The translations under genes and the position numbers were made by a program. From Amaricoccus solimangrovi (GTDB taxonomy: Bacteria; Pseudomonadota; Alphaproteobacteria; Rhodobacterales; Rhodobacteraceae), in assembly GCF_006385685.1 (NCBI RefSeq), contig NZ_VFRP01000009.1, positions 94,994-158,993 on the forward strand: 64,000 nucleotides of DNA, in the 5' to 3' direction. Position 1 is the stretch's first letter; the number at the start of each line of letters is the position of its first letter. A model generated the notes under the pieces. That model made no database searches. It worked only from the letters and a program-made list of their open reading frames with translations, and was not told the origin of the DNA. Below, piece by piece: positions 1 through 7,804 of this stretch.

Positions 1-906
1 GCCCTTGACGCAGGAATGGCCCTCGTTCGCGCCGCCGTTCTTCCAGGGCGTCATCCGGACGATGGTCTCGCCCTGAAGCTCGGCCTTGAAGGAGCAGCCG
101 ACGCCGCAGTAGGCGCAGGTGGTGATGACCTCGCGCGTCGGGATGCCGTGTTCGACCTGGGACTTCTCGACCAGCGTCGCGGTCGGGCAGGCCTGGACGC
201 AGGCGCCGCAGGAGACGCAGTCCGAGGAGAAGAAGTCATCGGCCGCGGTGCCGGCCGAGACGCGGCTGCCGAAGCCCCGGCCCTCGATCGTGAGCGCGAA
301 GGTGCCCTGCACCTCCTCGCAGGCCCGCACGCAGCGCGAGCAGACGATGCATTTCGACGCGTCGTACTGGAAATAGGGGTTCGAGACGTCGATCGGCGCC
401 TTGTGGCCGTCCTCGAAATGGTTCTCGCCCTTCATGCCGTAGCGCACTTCGCGCAGGCCCGAGACGCCGGCCATGTCCTGCAGTTCGCAGTCGCCGTTGG
501 TCGGGCAGGTCAGGCAGTCGAGCGGGTGGTCGGAGATGTAGAGCTCCATCACGCCGCGGCGGAGCCGCTCCAGCCGCTCGTTCTGGGTGTGGACGACCAT
601 CCCCTCGCGCACCGGCGTGGTGCAGGAGGCGGGGGTGCCCTTCACCCCCTCGATCTCGACGAGGCACATGCGGCAGGAGCCCCAGGCCTCCATGTTGTCG
701 CTGGCGCAGAGCTTCGGGATCGGCCGGTCGACGAGCGAGGCCGCGCGCATGACCGAGGTGCCCTCGGGCACGGTGACGGGCACGCCGTCGATCGTGAGCG
801 TGACCGGCGCCCCCTCGCGCGCGGGCGTGCCGCGGTCGACCTCGGAGCCGATGCCCGGCGCGCGGAGGTTCCGGAGGATCTGCGGGATGTCCTGGTGGAT
901 CGTCAT
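1..906 (-). CDS. fdsA: NAD-dependent formate dehydrogenase alpha subunit, N-terminal part (runs off left edge)
   Basis: Catalytic subunit of the cytoplasmic molybdenum formate dehydrogenase (formate + NAD+ to CO2 + NADH). The window holds the first 302 codons, starting at ATG 906. Visible in order: a NuoG-like [2Fe-2S] ferredoxin domain with C68, C79, C82 and C96; a His/Cys3 [4Fe-4S] site (DHPLDCLTCPTNGDCELQ); two ferredoxin [4Fe-4S] motifs (CIVCSRCVRAC and CVSCGACVQAC); and the CAYCGVGC cluster motif that opens the Mo-bis-MGD domain. The rest of that domain lies outside the window. It is the third gene of a leftward fdsG-fdsB-fdsA operon, 8 bp after fdsB. The neighbours distinguish it from a lone FdhF-type enzyme. 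Confidence 0.95.
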   Translation of the reverse strand, partial: MTIHQDIPQILRNLRAPGIGSEVDRGTPAREGAPVTLTIDGVPVTVPEGTSVMRAASLVDRPIPKLCASDNMEAWGSCRMCLVEIEGVKGTPASCTTPVREGMVVHTQNERLERLRRGVMELYISDHPLDCLTCPTNGDCELQDMAGVSGLREVRYGMKGENHFEDGHKAPIDVSNPYFQYDASKCIVCSRCVRACEEVQGTFALTIEGRGFGSRVSAGTAADDFFSSDCVSCGACVQACPTATLVEKSQVEHGIPTREVITTCAYCGVGCSFKAELQGETIVRMTPWKNGGANEGHSCVKG

Positions 907-914
907 GGTCTACC

Positions 915-2462
915 TCACTCCGCCGCCACCGGGGTGGCGCGGTCGAAATCCTCGGGGAACAGGCGGATCGCCGACAGGACGGGCATGGGGGTGAGCCCCC
1001 CCATCGCGCAGAGCGAGCCGTCGCGCATCAGTTCGCAGAGGTCGTCTATCAACGCGATATTCTTCGCGACGTTCTCGCCCCTGAGAATCTTTTCCACGGT
1101 TTCCTTGCCGCGGATCGCCCCGATGCGGCAGGGCGTGCACTTGCCGCAGCTTTCCTCCTCGCAGAACTCGAAGGCGAAGCGGGCCATCTCGGCCATGTCC
1201 ACGGTGTCGTCGAAGACGACGACGCCGCCGTGGCCGACCATCGCCTGATGCGTCGCCATCGCCTCGTAATCCATCGGCAGGTCGAGCATGTCCTCGGAGA
1301 CATAGGCGCCGAGCGGGCCGCCGATCTGCGCGGTCCGGAACGGCCGGCCCGAGGCGGTGCCGCCGCCGAAACCCTCGATCAGCTCGCGGATCGTGATGCC
1401 GAAGGCCTTCTCGACCAGGCCGCCGCGCTTGATGTTGCCGGCGAGCTGGAAGGGCTGCGTCCCGTGCGAGCGGCCGACGCCGTAGTTCTTGTAGAAGGCC
1501 GCGCCCCGGTCGATGATGAGCGGCACGGAGGCGAGCGTCAGCACGTTGTTGATGACGGTGGGCTGGCCGAAGAGGCCGGAGATGGCCGGGATCGGCGGCT
1601 TGACGCGGACCGTGCCGCGCTTGCCCTCGATGCTCTGGAGCATCGAGCTTTCCTCGCCGCAGATATAGGCGCCGGCGCCGCGGCGGACCTTCATCCGGAA
1701 GGAGTGGCCCGAGCCCTGGATGTTCTCGCCGAGCCAGCCCGCCCCTTCCATCACCGCGATCGCCGCCTTCATCTGGGCGATCGCGCGGGGATATTCGGAG
1801 CGGATGTAGATGTAGCCCTCGGTCGCGCCGGTCGCGATGCCCGCGATGGTCATCGCCTCGACCATCAGGAGCGGGTCGCCCTCCATCAGCATCCGGTCGG
1901 CGAAGGTGCCGCTGTCGCCCTCGTCGGCGTTGCAGGCGACGTATTTCCGCTCGGCCTTCTGGTCGAGCACCGTCTTCCACTTGATGCCGGCGGGGAAGCC
2001 CGCGCCGCCCCGGCCGCGCAGGCCGGACTCGAGCACCTCGGCGCAGATCGCCGCCGGCTCCATCGTCAGCGCCTTGCGCAACCCGGTGAGGCCCGCGTGC
2101 GCCTCGTAGTCCGCCAGATCGAGCGGGTCGATCACGCCGACGCGGGCGAAGGTCAGCCGCTCCTGATGCGCGAGCCACGGCATCTCGACCGTCCGGCCGT
2201 GGCCGAGCGGGTGCTCCTTGCCGTCGAGGATCGCATCCAGGACCGAGGCCGCGTCGGCGGCGCGCACCGGACCGAAGGCGATCCGGTCGTGGTTCATCCC
2301 GGCTTCGACCAGCGGCTCGAGCCAGAGCATGCCGCGGGAGCCGTTGCGGGCGATGTCGATCTCGACGCCGCGGGCCTGGGCCGCCTCCTCGAAGGCGGCG
2401 GCCGTCTCGTCGGCGCCGGCGGCGAGCGCGGCGGTGTCGGCGGGGATCCAGATCCTGATCAT
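915..2462 (-). CDS. fdsB: NAD-dependent formate dehydrogenase beta subunit
   Basis: NADH/FMN diaphorase subunit, 515 aa, homologous to NuoF. It passes electrons from the FdsA iron-sulfur chain to NAD+. The N-terminal ~100 residues form a thioredoxin-like region. The NADH/FMN-binding motif GLRGRGGAGFPAG is at residues 147-159, and the [4Fe-4S] motif ESCGKCTPCRIG lies at about residue 435-445. Its start overlaps the end of fdsG by 4 bp (ATGA), so translation is probably coupled. Length and motif order match the family; no defects are seen. Confidence 0.95.
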   Translation of the reverse strand: MIRIWIPADTAALAAGADETAAAFEEAAQARGVEIDIARNGSRGMLWLEPLVEAGMNHDRIAFGPVRAADAASVLDAILDGKEHPLGHGRTVEMPWLAHQERLTFARVGVIDPLDLADYEAHAGLTGLRKALTMEPAAICAEVLESGLRGRGGAGFPAGIKWKTVLDQKAERKYVACNADEGDSGTFADRMLMEGDPLLMVEAMTIAGIATGATEGYIYIRSEYPRAIAQMKAAIAVMEGAGWLGENIQGSGHSFRMKVRRGAGAYICGEESSMLQSIEGKRGTVRVKPPIPAISGLFGQPTVINNVLTLASVPLIIDRGAAFYKNYGVGRSHGTQPFQLAGNIKRGGLVEKAFGITIRELIEGFGGGTASGRPFRTAQIGGPLGAYVSEDMLDLPMDYEAMATHQAMVGHGGVVVFDDTVDMAEMARFAFEFCEEESCGKCTPCRIGAIRGKETVEKILRGENVAKNIALIDDLCELMRDGSLCAMGGLTPMPVLSAIRLFPEDFDRATPVAAE

Positions 2463-2929
2463 GACAGCGCCTCCACGATCGCGGTGTCGAGGCCTTCCTC
2501 GGTGGCATGGCCGATGAACCGGCCGTTCAGCATCGCCGCCGGCGACTGCGCGCAGAGCCCGAGGCAGAAGACCTGCTCGATCGTGACGCCCGCGCGCGAG
2601 GTCGTGCCAAGGTCGGTATTGTAGCGCTCGCAGATCCGGGCGATCAGCTTGCTCGCGCCCATCGACTGGCAGGATTCGGCGCGGCAGATCTTCACCACCA
2701 CCTTGCCCGCCGGTTCGCGGCGGAAGTCGTGGTAGAACGAGACGACGCCGTGCACCTCGGCCCGGCTGATGTTGAGCAGTTGCGCGATCGCCGGAAGCGT
2801 CTCCTCGGCGATGTAGCCTTCGCGATCCTGGAGCTCGTGAAGAATCTCGATCAGCTCCGCGGGGTCGTAGGCGTGGCTAGCGCAGATTTCCGCCGCGGCG
2901 GTTACCCGCGGGTCGGTTTCATCGAGCAT
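2459..2929 (-). CDS. fdsG: NAD-dependent formate dehydrogenase gamma subunit
   Basis: NuoE-like thioredoxin-fold [2Fe-2S] subunit, 156 aa, first gene of the fds operon. Cluster ligands are C82 and C87 (CRAESC) and C122 and C126 (CLGLC). I chose ATG 2929, not an upstream in-frame ATG at 3010, because an AGGAGGA Shine-Dalgarno sits just 5' of it and the protein then aligns from the family's normal beginning. With FdsB it forms the diaphorase module shared with complex I. A LysR gene lies upstream in the same direction, with an inverted-repeat operator between. Confidence 0.94.
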   Translation of the reverse strand: MLDETDPRVTAAAEICASHAYDPAELIEILHELQDREGYIAEETLPAIAQLLNISRAEVHGVVSFYHDFRREPAGKVVVKICRAESCQSMGASKLIARICERYNTDLGTTSRAGVTIEQVFCLGLCAQSPAAMLNGRFIGHATEEGLDTAIVEALS

Positions 2930-3021
2930 CGGTCCTGTTTCCTCCTGCCCGCGCCTTGTGCGCGGCGCGGCTTGCAGGGCCACTATGCGCTCGCGGCATA
3001 CCAGATGCAAATCGGGTGACT

Positions 3022-3046
3022 CTATGGCTTGATAGACGCAGCCTAT
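3022..3046 (-). promoter_or_regulatory. Candidate LysR-type operator upstream of fdsG
   Basis: CTAT (3022-3025), ATAG (3032-3035) and CTAT (3043-3046) form two overlapping inverted repeats. One is ATAG-N7-CTAT, which fits the T-N11-A rule for LysR-family sites. The block lies about 95-115 bp 5' of the fdsG start, in the gap between the LysR gene and fdsG, which is where an activator site is expected. Binding is inferred. Confidence 0.5.
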
Positions 3047-3084
3047 GAAGTCGCAGGGTATTGATCGGAGTTCCCGATGAAGCC

Positions 3085-4008
3085 TCAGCGGATACGCGGG
3101 GGATCGAGCGCGAAGCCGGCGAAGGTGCCGAAGGATTTCGCCGCGTCGAGCAACGCCGCGAGCAGCGGCGGCGGCGGATCGCGCTCCAGCGCGACCAGTC
3201 CGATGGTGCGCGAGACGACGGGCGCGACCAGCGGAATCGCGCGGATCCGCCCCGCGCCGCCGCCGAGGACGGCGAGGAAATGTTCGGGCAGGATCGCCGC
3301 GTAGCCGCCATGGGCGACATGGGCGCAGAGCGCGACCGTGGAGTTGCTCTCGACCATGGGGCGCGGCGCCTGCCCCGCCTCGGCGAAGGCGTCGTCGAGG
3401 ATGCGGCGGTTCTGCATGTCCGGCGTCAGCGCGCAGAGCGGGAGGGCGGACGCCTCGGCCCAGGTCACCTCGGCCCGGCGGGCGAGCGGCGAATCGGCGG
3501 TCACGAAGAGCCGGTAGTGCTCGGTATAAAGCGGCCGGGTCGCGCCGATCCCGAGCGGCTCGCTGTCGAGATAGGTGATCCCGGCGTCGATGGTGAAATC
3601 CTCGAGTTCGCGCGCGATCTGGCGCGAGGTGCGCGACAGGATCTCGAATCCGACGCGGGGATGGCGCAGCCGCGTCGCCTGGGTCAGCGCCGGCAGGCAG
3701 GGCATGGCCGAGGGAATGACGCCGAGCGTCACCCGCCCCTCCGGCTCGTCGGAGAGCATCGAGAGATCGCGGCGCATCCCGTCGAAATCCTCGACGATCT
3801 TCTTCGCCCAGCTCAGCACCCGCTCGCCCTCCGGCGTCAGCCCGTGGTAGCGCTGGCCGCGCAGCACGATCGGCACGCCGAGTTCCTCCTCGAGCTGGCG
3901 GATCCGGCCTGAGAGCGTGGGCTGGGTGACATGGCTCGCCTCCGCGGCGCGGGTGAAATGCTTCTCGCGCGCGAGCGCGATCAGGTAGCGCAGCTGACGG
4001 ATGTCCAT
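3085..4008 (-). CDS. fdsR: LysR-family transcriptional regulator of the formate dehydrogenase operon
   Basis: 307-aa LysR-type regulator. The N-terminal winged HTH begins MDIRQLRYLIALAREKHFTR, with the typical recognition segment TQPTLSGRIRQLEEELG. An effector-binding domain follows (about residues 90-300). The ATG at 4008 gives the canonical LysR N-terminus; the frame stays open upstream without homology. It sits directly 5' of fdsGBA in the same orientation, 155 bp away, so control of that operon is the natural inference. The effector is probably formate or a related C1 signal, which the sequence cannot show. Confidence 0.85.
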   Translation of the reverse strand: MDIRQLRYLIALAREKHFTRAAEASHVTQPTLSGRIRQLEEELGVPIVLRGQRYHGLTPEGERVLSWAKKIVEDFDGMRRDLSMLSDEPEGRVTLGVIPSAMPCLPALTQATRLRHPRVGFEILSRTSRQIARELEDFTIDAGITYLDSEPLGIGATRPLYTEHYRLFVTADSPLARRAEVTWAEASALPLCALTPDMQNRRILDDAFAEAGQAPRPMVESNSTVALCAHVAHGGYAAILPEHFLAVLGGGAGRIRAIPLVAPVVSRTIGLVALERDPPPPLLAALLDAAKSFGTFAGFALDPPRIR

Positions 4009-4211
4009 GCCCGATCCTCCCCCGCCCGGCGCCTCGCCGCGCGGCCGCGACAAGGGAGCAGGCGTGGCGGCGCGGCGCAAGCGCGACCCTTGCGGCGGGA
4101 TGGACGGCGATGCGTCGAACGCATGGCAGGCATGCGAAAATCCACGCGTCTCAGCGCGGCGGCCTCTCTCTATATTCGGTCCGTTTTCGCCCTCCTGTTC
4201 GGATTACCACG

Positions 4212-4484
4212 ATGCCTGGCATCTTCGACGTGACCGGTCTTGTCGCCGCGTTCCTGACCACCATGGCCTTCCTGCCCCAGGTCATCCAGACCTGGCGCAG
4301 CCGTTCGACCGCGGATCTGAACCTCGGGATGCTGCTCGCGCTCTCGACGGGGGTGGCGCTCTGGTTCGTCTACGGGCTCGGCACCGGCCAGGTGCCGGTG
4401 ATCCTCGCCAATGGCGCGACGCTGATGCTCGTCATGGTGCTGCTGACGCTGAAGCTGCGCGACCGTTTCGCCCGCGCCGCCTGA
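4212..4484 (+). CDS. SemiSWEET-family sugar transporter (PQ-loop protein)
   Basis: 90-aa membrane protein with three predicted helices and the PQ-loop signature LPQVIQTW in helix 1. This is the size and layout of bacterial SemiSWEETs, which dimerise to form a sugar uniporter in the inner membrane. I chose ATG 4212 because everything upstream in the same frame is polar and the helix starts within a few residues. It lies alone between the leftward fds operon and gnd. The substrate cannot be read from the sequence. Confidence 0.85.
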   Translation: MPGIFDVTGLVAAFLTTMAFLPQVIQTWRSRSTADLNLGMLLALSTGVALWFVYGLGTGQVPVILANGATLMLVMVLLTLKLRDRFARAA

Positions 4485-4488
4485 ACGC

Positions 4489-4513
4489 GCCCGCCGGACT
4501 TGACCCGGCGGGC
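4489..4513 (+). other. GC-rich hairpin after the SemiSWEET gene
   Basis: Perfect 9-bp stem GCCCGCCGG/CCGGCGGGC (4489-4497 with 4505-4513), 7-nt loop, starting 4 bp after the stop codon. No T-run follows, so it is at most a pause or mRNA-stability element. Confidence 0.35.
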
Positions 4514-4615
4514 CGCAGGTGATTGCGTCCCCCGCGAACGTGATCACGCCATCTTCATGGCGAGCCGGCGCGCGGGCACGGGCCCGGCCCGGCGCTTTCA
4601 TGGCTTGGGGGTAGG

Positions 4616-6031
4616 ATGAGCTCGGACATCGGTCTTCTCGGGCTCGGCACGATGGGCCGGGCACTGGCGCTGAACATCGCGGAGAAGGGCTACGGCATCG
4701 CGGTCTTCAACCGCACCAGGGAGGTCACGGAGCATTTCGCGGCGGAGGCCGGCGAACTCGCGCCCCGGATCACGCCCTGCGAGACGCTCGAGGGCTTCGT
4801 CGCCGCGCTCGCGCGCCCGCGCGCGATCATCCTGATGGTCCCGGCCGGCCGGCCGGTCGACGAGATGATCGCGGCGCTCCGCCCGCTGCTCGCGCCCGAG
4901 GATCTCATCATCGACGCGGGCAACGCGGATTTCCGCGAGACCCGCCGCCGCTCGGCCGAGGCCGCGGAGAAGGGCGAGCTCTTCCTCGGCATGGGCGTCT
5001 CGGGCGGCGAGGAAGGCGCGCGGCACGGCCCCTCGATCATGGGCGGCGGCCCGCGCGAGGCCTGGGACCGCGTGGCCCCGATCCTCGAGGCGATCGCGGC
5101 GAAGCACGAGGGCGAGCCCTGCGCCACCTGGATGGGCGAGGACGGCGCCGGCCATTTCGTCAAGACCGTGCACAACGGCATCGAATACGCCGACATGCAG
5201 ATGATCGCCGAGGTCTACGGCGTGCTGCGCGACGGCATGGGGATGGAGGCGACCGAGATCGCCGATGTCTTCGACCGCTGGAACGAGGGGCCGCTGCGGA
5301 GCTACCTGATCGAGATCTCCGGCATCGTCGCGCGCACGATCGACCCCGAGACGCACCAGCCGCTGCTCGACGTGATCCTCGACACCGCCGGGCAGAAGGG
5401 CACCGGGCGCTGGACCGCGATCGAGGCGCTGATGCTCGGCGCCCCCGCCTCGGCGATCGAGGCGGCGGTGGGCGCGCGCAACCTCTCCGCCCGGCTCGAT
5501 GAGCGCAAGAGCGGCGAGGCGATCTTCGGCCCCGCGCCGCGCGGGATCGCCGAGACCGGCGGGCTGATCGACGAACTCGGCCAGGCGCTGCTCGCGGGCA
5601 AGATCGCCTGCTACGCGCAGGGATTCGGGCTGCTCGCCGACGCCTCGCGCGAATTCGGCTGGAACCTGCCGCTCGATGCGATCGCGAAGGTCTGGCGGGA
5701 GGGCTGCATCATCCGCTCCGCGATGCTCGACGACATGGCGCAGGCGCTCGCGGTCTCGGGCCTCACGAATCTCATGTTCGCGCCGAGCTTCGCCTCGCGC
5801 ATGGCGGAGAACCACGGCGGGCTGCGCGCCGTCGTCGCCCGCGCGGCGCTCTCGGGCATCGCCGCGCCCGCGCTCGGCGCGGCGCTCGCCTATTTCGACA
5901 CGATGCGGACCGCGCGCGGCACCGCGAACCTGTTGCAGGGGCAGCGCGATTTCTTCGGCCTGCACGGTTTCGCTCGGCTGGACCGGGCCGGAACCCATCA
6001 CGGACCATGGGCCGACAGTTTTCAACTCTGA
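4616..6031 (+). CDS. gnd: 6-phosphogluconate dehydrogenase, decarboxylating
   Basis: 471-aa enzyme converting 6-phosphogluconate to ribulose 5-phosphate, CO2 and NADPH in the oxidative pentose phosphate pathway. The Rossmann motif GLGTMG is at residues 9-14. The substrate-binding loop VSGGEEGARHGPSIMGGG and the catalytic-lysine motif GHFVKTVHNGIEY follow. The C-terminal all-helical domain is complete and ends normally (HGPWADSFQL). The ATG at 4616 puts the Rossmann strand at the very N-terminus. It is monocistronic, with 131 bp upstream and 267 bp downstream free of genes. Confidence 0.95.
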   Translation: MSSDIGLLGLGTMGRALALNIAEKGYGIAVFNRTREVTEHFAAEAGELAPRITPCETLEGFVAALARPRAIILMVPAGRPVDEMIAALRPLLAPEDLIIDAGNADFRETRRRSAEAAEKGELFLGMGVSGGEEGARHGPSIMGGGPREAWDRVAPILEAIAAKHEGEPCATWMGEDGAGHFVKTVHNGIEYADMQMIAEVYGVLRDGMGMEATEIADVFDRWNEGPLRSYLIEISGIVARTIDPETHQPLLDVILDTAGQKGTGRWTAIEALMLGAPASAIEAAVGARNLSARLDERKSGEAIFGPAPRGIAETGGLIDELGQALLAGKIACYAQGFGLLADASREFGWNLPLDAIAKVWREGCIIRSAMLDDMAQALAVSGLTNLMFAPSFASRMAENHGGLRAVVARAALSGIAAPALGAALAYFDTMRTARGTANLLQGQRDFFGLHGFARLDRAGTHHGPWADSFQL

Positions 6032-6110
6032 GGCGCCCGGATCGCGCGACTCTGCCGCCTCCCGAGCATAAGGCGCCGAATCGGCGGCTGCCCGGAACGG
6101 ATCACGGGGG

Positions 6111-6140
6111 ATCGGCGTGTTCCCAATTGCTAACGCCGAT
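6111..6140. promoter_or_regulatory. Inverted repeat in the gnd-opgG intergenic region
   Basis: ATCGGCGT (6111-6118) and ACGCCGAT (6133-6140) are perfect 8-bp arms around an AT-richer 14-nt spacer, 159 bp 5' of the opgG start. It could be an operator or a leader hairpin; nothing assigns it. Confidence 0.3.
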
Positions 6141-6298
6141 GTTTCTGGGCACAGAGACAATCATGTGGAAAACGCTGTTCGGGGGATCGGCGCGCGGGTG
6201 TCGGGAGCAATCGCGCCCGCGACTCGCGCTGGCCCGGGCAACGGGACTGGCTTTCGTGGCGTCCGCGTCATAGGGTTGGGGCGAGGTACATCAATTAC

Positions 6299-7804
6299 AT
6301 GAACCGTCGAAGCTTTCTCGGTACCGCGGGCGCTCTCTCGGTCGGAGCGCTGTTCCGGGGCGCGGCCGCCTTCGCCCAGGACGCGACCCCCTTCAGCCGG
6401 AGCGACGTCGTCGACGCCGCCCGGGCGCTCGCGGCCAAGCCCTTCGAGCAGCCCGGCCCCGCCGTGCCGGACGCGCTGCTGCAGCTTTCCTATTCCGACT
6501 ACCAGAAGATCCGCTTCAAGGAGGAGCGGCGCCTCTTCACCAACCCGCCGAGCGGCTTCGCCGTCGACCTGCTGCACCCCGGCTTCATCTACCGGATCCC
6601 GGTCGAGATCTACACGGTCGAGAACGGCAAGGCGACGAAGATCCCGTTCAGCACCGACCTCTTCACCTATCAGGGAATCGATCCGCCGGCGGAGGACACG
6701 CCGCTCGAGTTCAGCGGCTTCCGCGGCCGGACGCCGCTGAACTCGCCCGACTACATGGACGAGTTCCTGGTCTTCGCCGGGGCGAGCTACTTCCGCGCGA
6801 TCGCGCGCGGCCAGGTCTTCGGCCTCTCGGCGCGGGGCCTCTCGATCGGCACCGCGGATCCGGCGGGCGAGGAATTCCCGTTCTTCCGCACCTTCTGGCT
6901 CGAGCGGCCGGGCGACGGGCGCATGGTCGTGCACGCGCTGCTCGACGGGCCGAGCGCCTCGGGCGCGTTCCGCTTCACGATCCGCCCCGGCGACGAGACG
7001 GTGATGGACGTGGAGGCGACGATCTTCGCCCGGGTCGACATCAAGACGCTCGGCCTCGCGCCGCTCACCTCGATGTTCCTCTACGACGCGAAGGAGCGCG
7101 ACGGCTACGACGACTTCCGCCCCGGCATCCACGACAGCGACGGGCTCGCGATGTGGAACGGCGGCGGCGAGCGGATCTGGCGGCCGCTGCACAATCCGAG
7201 GCTGCTGCAGATCAGCTCCTTCTCCGACAACGGCCCCCGCGGCTTCGGGCTGATCCAGCGCGAGAAGCGCTTCTCGGAATACGAGGATCTGGAGGCGCTC
7301 TACCACAAGCGCCCGAGCCTCTGGGTCGAGCCGATCGGCGACTGGGGCAAGGGCCATGTGATGCTGGTCGAGATCCCGAACGTGGTCGAGATCCACGACA
7401 ACATGGTGGCCTTCTGGCGGCCCGAACAGCCGCTCTCCGCGGGCAGCGAGACCTCCTTCACCTATCGCCTCACCTGGGGCTGGGACGCGCCGGCGACCAG
7501 CCTGCTGCGCGTCACCCGCACGCTGAGCGGCCAGGGCGAGCAGGAGGGCCGGCGCCGCTTCGTCGTCGACTTCTCCACGCCGGGCGTCTCGGTCGGCGCC
7601 CCCGCCACGGATTTCACCGCCAACATCTCGGCCTCGGCCGGGGCGGTGCGCAACGTCGTCGTGATGGACAATCCCGAGATCGGCGGCATCCGCGTCGCCT
7701 TCGAGCTCGATCCGCAGGGCAACGAGGCCGTGGACCTGCGGCTCGACCTGCTGCGCCAGGGCGCGCCGGGCGGCGAGGTCTGGGTCTACCGATGGACCGA
7801 GTAG
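6299..7804 (+). CDS. opgG: Periplasmic glucan biosynthesis protein OpgG/OpgD family
   Basis: 501-aa periplasmic protein of the MdoG/MdoD family, needed for osmoregulated periplasmic glucan backbone synthesis or modification. The N-terminus carries a twin-arginine signal (NRRSFLGTAGAL, then a short hydrophobic stretch and AFAQ cleavage site). In E. coli this export route is used by OpgD rather than OpgG. The mature part begins with the family-typical segment ARALAAKPFEQPG and ends VWVYRWTE. Its 3' end overlaps opgH by 13 bp, which makes OpgG the better name in this context. No cysteine-rich or foreign segments are seen. Confidence 0.9.
   Translation: MNRRSFLGTAGALSVGALFRGAAAFAQDATPFSRSDVVDAARALAAKPFEQPGPAVPDALLQLSYSDYQKIRFKEERRLFTNPPSGFAVDLLHPGFIYRIPVEIYTVENGKATKIPFSTDLFTYQGIDPPAEDTPLEFSGFRGRTPLNSPDYMDEFLVFAGASYFRAIARGQVFGLSARGLSIGTADPAGEEFPFFRTFWLERPGDGRMVVHALLDGPSASGAFRFTIRPGDETVMDVEATIFARVDIKTLGLAPLTSMFLYDAKERDGYDDFRPGIHDSDGLAMWNGGGERIWRPLHNPRLLQISSFSDNGPRGFGLIQREKRFSEYEDLEALYHKRPSLWVEPIGDWGKGHVMLVEIPNVVEIHDNMVAFWRPEQPLSAGSETSFTYRLTWGWDAPATSLLRVTRTLSGQGEQEGRRRFVVDFSTPGVSVGAPATDFTANISASAGAVRNVVVMDNPEIGGIRVAFELDPQGNEAVDLRLDLLRQGAPGGEVWVYRWTE

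Noticed and set aside
6032..6298. Small ORFs between gnd and opgG
   Set aside because: Short, Arg/Pro-rich, without ribosome binding sites or domains.
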